Shown: piece after piece, positions 15,634-24,400 of the stretch | Layout of the letters: each line of letters begins with the position of its first letter | How positions within the stretch are numbered: the stretch's first letter is position 1 | NCBI GenBank assembly: GCA_945906965.1 | Contig: CAMDRP010000013.1 | Coordinates: forward strand, 1 to 47,205 | Source: Opitutus sp. GAS368 | GTDB lineage: Bacteria > Verrucomicrobiota > Verrucomicrobiia > Opitutales > Opitutaceae | Direction: 5' to 3' | DNA: 47,205 bases | Notes under the pieces: generated by a model | Seen by the model: the letters and a program-made list of their open reading frames with translations, nothing else | What the model was told of the DNA's origin: nothing | Databases searched by the model: none | Translations under genes and position numbers: made by a program

Positions 15634-16716
15634 TTAAGGCGTAATCCGGCGCGCGGCCATCTGGGCGCGGAGGCAGAGCTCGGCGGCCTTAAAGGTGTGC
15701 GCTTGGGTCATGGCTTTCTCGGTGCGGTTCAGGCAGTCGAGAATGAGTTGGCCGAAGAATTTGAAACCGACTTTGCCGGCGACCTCGAGGTGTTGTTCGC
15801 CTTTGTCGTCGACGATGTAGACGTGGTCGCCGGTTTTGTCGCGGCCGACGTCGACGTATTTACGGAGCTCGATGTAGCCCTTGGTGCCGAGGATGACCAT
15901 GCGGCCGTCGCCCCACGTGCTCAGGCCGGTGGGGTTGAGCCAGTCGACGCGGATATAGTTAGACGTGCCGTTGTTGCCGAGAAGCGAGGCTTCGCCGAAA
16001 TCTTCGAGTTCGGGCTTGTCGGGATTGTTGAAATTACCGACGGCGGCTTGCGTGACGGTGGCGTCGGTCGCACCGGTGAAGGTGAGAAATTGCTCGAACT
16101 GGTGGCTGCCGATGTCGCAGAGGATGCCGCCGTATTTGGCCTTTTCGTAAAACCAGGCGGGGCGGGCGGCGGGATTGCCGATGCGGTGCGGCCCGAGGCC
16201 GATGACTTGGACGACGCGGCCGATGGCGCCGCCGGCGACGAGTTCGGTGGCAAACATCGCGGATTCCACGTGGAGGCGTTCGCTGAAATAGACGGAGTAT
16301 TTCTTTTGGGTGCGCGCGACGACAGCTTTGGCGGCGTCGAGTTGTTCGAGCGAAGTGAACGGCGTCTTGTCGGTGAAATAATCTTTGCCGGCTTCCATCA
16401 CGTGGCAGCCGATGGGGCCGCGGTCGCAAGGAATCGCGGCGGCGGCGACGAGGTGGACGGCGCCGTCGGCGAGGATTTCGTCGAGTGAGCGGGCGACTTT
16501 GGCTTGCGGGTATTTGGCGAGGAAGGCTTCGACTTTCTTGGGGTCTGGATCGTAGACCCACTTAAGCGCGGCGCCAGCTTCGAGTAGGCCGTTGCATTGG
16601 CCGTAGATGTGACCGTGGTCGAGGTGCGCGGCGGCAAAGGTGAATTCACCGGGTTTGACTACGGGACTGGGTTTGCCCTGGGGGGCGTAGGACATGCCGT
16701 CGGCTTTTTGGCTCAT
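15634..16716 (-). CDS. Gfo/Idh/MocA family oxidoreductase
   Basis: A 360-residue cytoplasmic NAD(P)-dependent oxidoreductase of the Gfo/Idh/MocA type, acting on a sugar or sugar derivative. The N-terminal Rossmann part is of the variant kind with AAHLDHGHIYGQ rather than a strict GxGxxG. It is followed by VYDPDPKKVEAFLAKYP and YFTDKTPFTS, which takes the place of the usual EKP motif. The C-terminal domain carries GILCDIGSHQFEQFL. There is no signal peptide, in contrast with the Tat-exported member at 38500. The stop is 4 bases from the PduO gene. Substrate unknown. A start at 16695 (MSYAPQ) is an alternative. Confidence 0.85.
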   Translation of the reverse strand: MSQKADGMSYAPQGKPSPVVKPGEFTFAAAHLDHGHIYGQCNGLLEAGAALKWVYDPDPKKVEAFLAKYPQAKVARSLDEILADGAVHLVAAAAIPCDRGPIGCHVMEAGKDYFTDKTPFTSLEQLDAAKAVVARTQKKYSVYFSERLHVESAMFATELVAGGAIGRVVQVIGLGPHRIGNPAARPAWFYEKAKYGGILCDIGSHQFEQFLTFTGATDATVTQAAVGNFNNPDKPELEDFGEASLLGNNGTSNYIRVDWLNPTGLSTWGDGRMVILGTKGYIELRKYVDVGRDKTGDHVYIVDDKGEQHLEVAGKVGFKFFGQLILDCLNRTEKAMTQAHTFKAAELCLRAQMAARRITP

Positions 16717-16785
16717 GGAGGGGATATTTTAAAAAAACAGTTAAGGGTCAGATTAGGGCGACGTCGGTTACGACGAGTGCTGCGC

Positions 16786-17355
16786 TTAGGTTTTGGCGGC
16801 GGCCTTGGTTTCTTGGGCGAGGGTTTTTACGGCCTCGTCGATTTGAGCGAAGGTTTTTTTCGTCATCTGATCGATGAAAAGAACCCCGTTGAGGTGGTCG
16901 GCCTCGTGCTGGATGCAGCGGGCGAGCAAGTCGTCGCAGCGCAGCACGTGCGGCACGCCGTGTTCGTCTTGAAATTTTACGGTGATGGCGACGGGACGTT
17001 TCACATCCCCGCGGATTTCAGGAAATGAAAGACAACCTTCCTCCACGACCTCGGTCGGCGTGCCCTTTTCAATCGTGATGACGGGATTGGCGATCACCAT
17101 AGGCATGAACAGATCGACGGGCGGGTGCGCCCCGTCGAGTTCCCAGTCGTAATCGGCGTCGGATTCGCGCAGATCGACGACGCAGAGTTGCACGGCGCGA
17201 TCGACTTGTTGCGCGGCTAGGCCGATGCCGCCGGCCTTGTGCATCGTCTTAATCATGTCGGCGGCAAACGTGCGGAGCGCGGCATCGAACGTGGTGACGC
17301 GCGCGCCTTTTTTGCGGAGCACGGGGTCGTTGTAATGGACAATTCTCAGGGACAT
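16786..17355 (-). CDS. def: peptide deformylase
   Basis: A 189-residue metallohydrolase that removes the formyl group from the initiator methionine of new proteins. All three motifs are complete: GGIGLAAQQ at 42-50, EGCLS with metal-binding C108, and QHEADHLNG with H150, E151 and H154. Length is usual for type I enzymes. The methionyl-tRNA formyltransferase gene often next to it is not here. It stands upstream of the oxidoreductase-PduO run in the same direction and divergent from the sulfatase-like gene at 17491. Confidence 0.95.
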   Translation of the reverse strand: MSLRIVHYNDPVLRKKGARVTTFDAALRTFAADMIKTMHKAGGIGLAAQQVDRAVQLCVVDLRESDADYDWELDGAHPPVDLFMPMVIANPVITIEKGTPTEVVEEGCLSFPEIRGDVKRPVAITVKFQDEHGVPHVLRCDDLLARCIQHEADHLNGVLFIDQMTKKTFAQIDEAVKTLAQETKAAAKT

Positions 17356-17490
17356 TGAGCAGTTTTGGAGTCAGAGCGTGGTTTCCGTCTGGGTGGCCCG
17401 CAAATCTATACTTCAGGCGTGCCACGGGGATTTTGAGTCGGTGTTTTTGGAGGATAGCCAAACGCCCGCGAGTGCGTATGGATTTTCAGG

Positions 17491-18696
17491 ATGAGCCGCC
17501 GGCCAAATATTTTATGGATCGTGACGACCCAATGGCGGGCGTCGGCGTGCGCCTACGCGGGCGATCCCAACGCACGCACGCCGGCCCTCGATGCGCTCGC
17601 GGCCCAGAGCGTAAATTACACGCAGGCGGTGACGCCGCACCCCTTTGGGCCCTTCGCGCGCGCGGCCTTGTTGACCGGCGTGCTCTCGCCGGCCAACGGC
17701 GTCGTGGATTATTTTGATGCGTTGCCGGTATCAGCGCGGACGATCGCGCAGGATGTGGGTGAATGCGGTTACGCGACGGCATTTTTTGGTAAATGGGGCG
17801 TAGCGTCGCGCGATCCGTCGGCGCCGTTGGTCGGAGAGGCGCACGCGCGGATGGTCGTCCCGCCGGAGGCGTGCGGAGGATTTGGTTTTTGGGAAGGATT
17901 TGAGAGCGGATTTTTACTGAACGATCCGTGGTTGCATGGGACGCGGTTGCCGACGCCGGAAAAGTTTTCGGGTTACCAGAGCGACGTCGTGTGCGAGCGG
18001 GCGGCGACTTGGCTGGGCACACAAACACCGGGAGAAAAACCGTGGTTTGGGGTCGTGAGTTTGGAAGCGCCGCATCCGCCTTACGCCGCGCCCGCGGCGG
18101 GACTGGCGACGCGGACGCCCGAAGAAATTATCTTGCCGGCCAACGTGCCGCGCGGCGGCGAAGCGGAGGCCAAGGTGCGAGCCGAGCTCAGTGGTTATTA
18201 TGCGCACATCGAGGCGACGGATCGCGCGATCGGGCGCTTGCTGGCGGCGGTGGGGCCAGAGACGACCGTGGTGTTTTCATCGGTTCACGGCGACATGCAC
18301 GGGGCGCACGGGTTGTTTCGCAAAGGTTGGCCGCACGAGGAAAGCGTGCGCGTGCCGTTGCTGGTGAGGGTCGCGGGTGTGGCGGCCCGGCGGGATGAGG
18401 GAGCGGTCTCGCTCATCGATGTGCCGGCGATGACGCGGGCCTGGACGAGTGGGGCAGAGTGGGCAGGGCCGCCGGTGATGGCGCGGATTTCGATGCCGAG
18501 CGTGGTGGCGTTGCCCCAGCAATGCGACCGGGTGTGGCGTGGCGTGCGGACGCCGTCGCGTAAACTGGTGCTCAATGCGGACGGTTCACCGTGGCTGTTT
18601 TTCGATCTCAAAAATGATTCTGCGGAACTAAATAATTTGGCGAGTAATCCGGCCCACGCGGGAGAAATCGCGAGGTTGCGCGCGAGTTGCAGTTGA
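17491..18696 (+). CDS. sulfatase-fold protein lacking the catalytic residues (pseudo-sulfatase)
   Basis: A 401-residue protein that is clearly a sulfatase/alkaline-phosphatase-fold relative (RRPNILWIV, ARAALLTGVLSPANGVV, FFGKWG, LEAPHPPY, ESVRVPLLV). Yet the key positions are changed. The FGly site CxPxR reads G53-P-F55-A-R57, so no Cys or Ser nucleophile exists. The first metal site, normally TDQ, is TTQ (12-14). GKWH has become GKWG (H to G at 103). The second metal site, normally DHGD, is VHGD (D to V at 265). The frame is open over its whole length, so the loss is unlikely to be decay. No signal peptide is seen, so it may be cytoplasmic. Role unknown; sulfatase activity is not expected. 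Confidence 0.85.
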   Translation: MSRRPNILWIVTTQWRASACAYAGDPNARTPALDALAAQSVNYTQAVTPHPFGPFARAALLTGVLSPANGVVDYFDALPVSARTIAQDVGECGYATAFFGKWGVASRDPSAPLVGEAHARMVVPPEACGGFGFWEGFESGFLLNDPWLHGTRLPTPEKFSGYQSDVVCERAATWLGTQTPGEKPWFGVVSLEAPHPPYAAPAAGLATRTPEEIILPANVPRGGEAEAKVRAELSGYYAHIEATDRAIGRLLAAVGPETTVVFSSVHGDMHGAHGLFRKGWPHEESVRVPLLVRVAGVAARRDEGAVSLIDVPAMTRAWTSGAEWAGPPVMARISMPSVVALPQQCDRVWRGVRTPSRKLVLNADGSPWLFFDLKNDSAELNNLASNPAHAGEIARLRASCS

Positions 18697-18714
18697 GCGT
18701 TCAAATCCCGCCGA

Positions 18715-19464
18715 CTAGGCGGATACAACGTTGAGATGACCCTGGGCGCGGTGCGGTTCAAACCAAGCTGCGGGTTCAGCGGTGGCGGAAAATTCGGGGC
18801 AGACTGCGATGAGTTGCGCGCGGAGATTGTGGCGGGCGCGCGCGATGCGGCTTTTCACGGTGCCGACGTTGAGGTGAAGCGCGGCCCCAATCTCTTCGTA
18901 GGAGTGATTCTGGATGTTGCGCAGCGTGAGGATTTCGCGGTGGCAGGGATCGAGTCGCGCCATGCACGTTTCGATGAGTTCGGAAAATTCTACACGCGTG
19001 TTTTCCTGCGCGGGATTGGGCGAGTCGTCGGCGATGAGTTCCGCGAAGGTCGAATTATTTCCCTCCCCAAGATTGCAATCCAGCGAGAGCGTCGTGTGTC
19101 GGCGGCGACGAAAAAAATACCAGTAGCGATTGCGCGAGAGGTTGACGGCGATGCGGTGCAGCCACGTCGCGAGCGAGGAATCGCCGCGGAAACGCGCGAG
19201 GCTGCGGTGCGCGCGAATAAACGTATCTTGAGCGATTTCTTCGGCGTCGGCGCGGTTGCGCAGCAGACTAAGGGCGGTGGCGAAAATTTTCACCCGATGG
19301 CGCTCCATGATTTCAACGAAGGCGGATTCGTCGCCGACTTGGAAGCGTTGGACGAGGATCGCGTCGTGTTTCGCTGGTGCGTTGGGGACGGGGGCGGGGT
19401 GCTCGGGTGCAGGCGCGGATTGGTTTTGGGACTTGGGCGAGGGTGGGGCTTCGGGGTGGTTCAT
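18715..19464 (-). CDS. ECF-type RNA polymerase sigma factor
   Basis: A 249-residue sigma-70 family factor of the RpoE/ECF type. A Pro/Ala-rich N-terminal stretch (1-35) precedes region 2 (about 36-115: AFVEIMERHRVKIFATAL, DAEEIAQDTFIRAHRSL, TWLHRIAVNLSRNRYW). Region 4 (about 158-222) holds the helix-turn-helix HSYEEIGAALHLNVGTVKSRIARAR. A 27-residue tail follows region 4. No anti-sigma gene adjoins it, so control may lie in the N- or C-terminal extension or elsewhere. It is convergent with the pseudo-sulfatase gene. An AT-rich palindrome lies 39 bases upstream of its start. Confidence 0.92.
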   Translation of the reverse strand: MNHPEAPPSPKSQNQSAPAPEHPAPVPNAPAKHDAILVQRFQVGDESAFVEIMERHRVKIFATALSLLRNRADAEEIAQDTFIRAHRSLARFRGDSSLATWLHRIAVNLSRNRYWYFFRRRRHTTLSLDCNLGEGNNSTFAELIADDSPNPAQENTRVEFSELIETCMARLDPCHREILTLRNIQNHSYEEIGAALHLNVGTVKSRIARARHNLRAQLIAVCPEFSATAEPAAWFEPHRAQGHLNVVSA

Positions 19465-19502
19465 GCCGTTGCTGTTACCTTGGCCCGTGCCAGATGGATT
19501 TA

Positions 19503-19518
19503 ATATTTATATAAATAT
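19503..19518. promoter_or_regulatory. 16-base AT palindrome upstream of the sigma factor
   Basis: ATATTTATATAAATAT is a perfect palindrome 39-54 bases upstream of the sigma factor ATG, within an AT-rich patch. Its place suits a promoter or operator for that gene. Confidence 0.4.
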
Positions 19519-19618
19519 CTAATAATCATGATCTAAAATAAATTTTAAGCGGTTTCATGGCGGCGCTGCGCGTGGGTGTATCGTGCAAATTGCGGGGCGA
19601 AATCGTCGGGTTCATGCA

Positions 19619-19646
19619 ACCCGCCCGACTTTTTTGTCGAGCGGGT
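19619..19646. other. long hairpin with T6 loop in the sigma factor-nrdB gap
   Basis: ACCCGCCCGAC and GTCGAGCGGGT pair in 10 of 11 positions around a TTTTTT loop. It is the strongest structure in the 730-base gap between the sigma factor (minus) and nrdB (plus). No T-run follows on either side, so it is not a typical terminator. It could be part of a small RNA or of a long leader of the sigma factor mRNA. The rest of the gap holds only weak ORFs (19526-19714 and 19711-19977, minus) that I do not call as genes. Confidence 0.35.
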
Positions 19647-20029
19647 AGACTCGGGTTGTGCTGTTTTCGGGCGGTGGTGTGCCCGCGGGCGAGGCGCCCG
19701 CCGAGGATAATCATGAGAATGCCTGAGATACTTTAATGTGAAAATAATGGCGCACGCTTATCTCATCCTGATCTAGATCTTCCCCTTGTCTGATCATTGT
19801 ACAATTTTTACTGATACGATTTTTTAGATTGAATATCGAGAATGTTAGACTTTGAGCCCTACAAAATAAACGTGAGCAGAATCTGTTCATGCGCCCGTCC
19901 TTGCGCGTATTTTTTTGCTCAAAAAACGAAGTTCGGTTGAATTTTCGCTGTGAGCGCTGCGCGATCAGGGCGTGCAAGCCAAAAACTTTATAATTTTGGA
20001 GGAAAATTCGCTACAAACGCATTGACGGG

Positions 20030-20095
20030 TATAATTGGTGAATCAATTGGTTGTGGTCGTTACGAGGGTTGACCACATCCTGTTGTGGTTAACAA
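20030..20095 (+). promoter_or_regulatory. probable nrdB promoter with TGTGGT repeats
   Basis: A perfect TATAAT lies at 20030-20035. Just downstream are three copies of a TGTGGT motif: TGTGGTC (20052-20058), its inverse GACCACA (20071-20077) and TTGTGGTT (20083-20090). The first two form a 7-bp inverted repeat. GTTGT and ACAAC (20082-20086 and 20092-20096 region) form another. AATTGGT is repeated at 20033 and 20045. The leader to the nrdB ATG would be about 155 bases. The repeats may bind a regulator of ribonucleotide reductase; I cannot match them to the NrdR box with confidence. Confidence 0.4.
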
Positions 20096-20198
20096 CGCGT
20101 CGGTAAGTTCCAGCAACTTAGGTTCGCTTTGGGCTTAAAGTCGCCGAAAACCACCGTACTTAACCATCTCCATCTTCATTTTTTAAGTCCCTGTTTTC

Positions 20199-21284
<1,086 letters not shown>

Positions 21285-21464
21285 TTTCCCCTGCAGTGGT
21301 CTGTCTTCGTTTCTTTATCTCGGTAGTTTCCTCTTACTTAGTTCCACCCCCCCCAAACCCCACTTCTTAGGCGATGATCCCTCCCGATTTTCGTCCTAGA
21401 GGTTTCTTCGTCGCTTCTTCGTAAATTCAACTTTGTTCCAAACGCGTTACATTTCGTCCTCTCA

Positions 21465-24400
21465 ATGAACAGCAGCTCCCAATCTCTAGCGCACGACCTC
21501 GCCCTCAAGCGCACCGTTCACGCCCCTTTCGACCAAAAGCCCCACTACGCCTGGCGCGACGTCATCGCCAGCGAAAACATCACCGTACCTTCTGTCGTCC
21601 TCTTGTGCCCGCACGGCGAAGAGCGCTTCGTCCTCGCCGAAGTCGCCGACACCCTCGGCAAAGCCCTTACAAACGTCGCCCTCGCCAAAGGCGATAAAGA
21701 CAGCTTCACCGACTCCAACCGCGCCTGGGTCGTGCGCCTCTGCCGCGAGATCACCGCCAACCTCACCGAGCTCGCCCGTAGCCAGAATCCCCTCCGCCTC
21801 TCGCTCAACACCCTGTACGAGCTCATCGAAAAAACCCTCGTCGATAATAACGCCTACTTCGTCGCCAAGAGCCTCCTGCTCAACCGCGCCCGCAAAATTT
21901 CCATCGACCGCGAGTCCGCCACTCAGTCCACCCTCCGCGTCATCCGTCGCAACAACCAGGTCGTACCTTGGAGTGAGCAAAAAGTCGAAATCGCCGTCCG
22001 CAAAACCTTCCTCTCCCTCCAGCGCGACTCCGCTCCCGCCGTCGCCGTGACCAAGGCCGTCTCCGAGCGCGTCCACGCCTCCAAACAAGCCTTCGTCCAC
22101 ATCGAAGAAGTCCAAGACATGGTTCAGGAAGAACTCATGAAAGGCGGCTTCTTCAAAGTTGCCGAAGCTTACATCCTTTTCCGCGCCGACCGCTCCGCCG
22201 CCCGCCTCGCTGGCGATACTGACGAAGCCCCCACTGCCGCCGTACCCGCTACACCTGCTCAGGAAACCATGATTGTTGTCAAAAAAGCCAACGGCGAAAA
22301 CATCTTCTGGGACGGCGCCGACCTCCGTAAACGCATCGAGTTCGCCCGCATCGGCCTCGACCTCTGCCTCACCAACGAAGAGATCGAACAAGAGCTCCGT
22401 CGCGCCGCCTACGACCAGATCCTCCAAAAGGACCTCGACGCCACCATCATCCTCAACTCGAAAACCCTCATCGAGAAAGACGCCGACTTCGCCAAGTTCG
22501 CCGGTCGCATCCAGCTTACCTACATCTACGAAGAAGTCCTCGGCTGGGACATCATGACCGACGGCATCGGCGCCCTCAAAGCCGCCCACCAGCGCGCCTT
22601 CAAAAAATACCTCGAGTACGGCGTGTCCATTAAGCGCCTCAACCCCCGCCTCCTCGACTTCGACCTCGCCAAACTCTCCGCCGCCCTCGACCCGTCCTCC
22701 GATCTCGAGTTCGACTTCCTCGGCATCCAGACCCTTTACGATCGCTACCTCATCATCGATAAAACTAAGAAGCCCGCCAAGCGCCTCGAGACGCCGCAGT
22801 TCTTCTGGATCCGCGTCGCCATGGGCCTCTCCCTTGAAGAACCCCTCGACCGCGAAGCCAAAGCCATCGGCCTCTACTCCCTCTACAAGACCCGCCGCTT
22901 CTGCTCTAGCACACCGACCCTCTTTAATTCCGGCACGCTCCACTCCCAGCTCAGCTCCTGCTACCTCTACTACGTCGACGACTCCATCGAAGGTATCTTC
23001 CAACGCGGCATCTCCGAAAACGCCTACCTCTCCAAATGGGCCGGCGGCCTCGGCGGTTCCTGGACGGCGGTTCGTGGCACTGGCGCCTACATCGGCGGCA
23101 CCAACGGTGAATCCCAAGGTGTCATCCCGTTTCTTAAGCTTCACAACGATCAACTCGTCGCCATCAACCAAGGCGGTAAACGCAAAGGCTCCGGCTGCGC
23201 TTACCTCGAGACCTGGCACAACGACATCTACGAATTCCTCGAGCTCCGCAAGAACACTGGCGACGACCGCCGCCGTACCCACGACATGAACACGGCGAAC
23301 TGGATTCCCGATCTGTTCATGAAACGCATGGAAGCCCGCGCCTCCTGGACGCTCTTCCGCACCAACGAAGTCCCCGACCTCCACGACCTCTTCGGTAAAA
23401 AATTCGAAGAGAAATACATCGCCTACGAAAAACTCGCCGAAGAAGGCAAAATCTATGGCCAGAAAGTCGAAGCCCTCGACCTCTGGAAAAAGATGCTCTC
23501 CCTCATCTTCGAGACCGGTCACCCCTGGATCACCTTCAAAGACGCCTGCAACATTCGTTCCCCCCAAGACCATGTCGGCGTCATCCACTCGTCGAATTTG
23601 TGCTGCATGACCGCCGACCAGCGTGTCGTCACCGCCGAGGGGCTCGTCACCGTTGGTGAACTCTACACCCGCGCCCGTCGCGCCGCTCTCGTTGGACCTT
23701 GTGGCAACACCGTGCTCACCGATGAGCCCGTTAACACCGTTTTCGGCCGTAGTGGTCCCGTGTCTGCGGGGCCGATGCTACTCCCGCGGCCCGATGCGCC
23801 CATCGTCCGCATCATCACCAAGGAAGGCTACACGCACAAGGTCACTCCTGATCACAAAGTTTGGGTGGTTGGTCGCGGTTGGGTTGAAGCGCAGGAATTG
23901 AAACGCGGTGACCAAATCGAAATCCAACAGGGCGAAGGCCTCTGGGGCGCGGTCAGCGCCGAGGATCTAGCCTTCCTATCCGGCCTTATCGCCGGCGACG
24001 GCACGTTTTTGGTTCGCGAAGGCACGACATCCGCCTTGGTTGATGTATGGGCTCAAGAGTTTGCTCTCATCCCCGAAATCGAGCAATGCGTCGCCCGCGT
24101 GCTTGCCGAGCACGGTGAGGCCACACGCACGACTTCATCCCTCTCGCCTCGTTTCGCCGGCGACGAATACAAGCGCCGGCTCTCCTCTGCGCCCCTGGCG
24201 CGTGTGCTCGCGGCCCGCGGCTTTAATCCCGACTCCAAGCTTGCTGTGCCCGAATTCATCTGGACCGGCACGCGCGAAACCGCCGCAGCCTATCTCCGCG
24301 GCCTTTACGCCGCTGATGCTACCGTCGAAGCCAGCGGCGAGGTTACGACCTGCTCGCTCGCCTCGGTCAGCCGCGCATTCCTCGCGCAGATTCAAATCAT

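Noticed and set aside
19711-19977. 88-codon minus-strand ORF in the gap before nrdB
   Set aside because: Low GC, no motif, no ribosome binding site, and composition unlike neighbouring genes; probably non-coding.
21486-23588. 700-codon open frame antisense to nrdA
   Set aside because: It is produced by the strong C-ending codon bias of nrdA. Its translation is low in complexity (runs of G, E, D, V) and matches no family.
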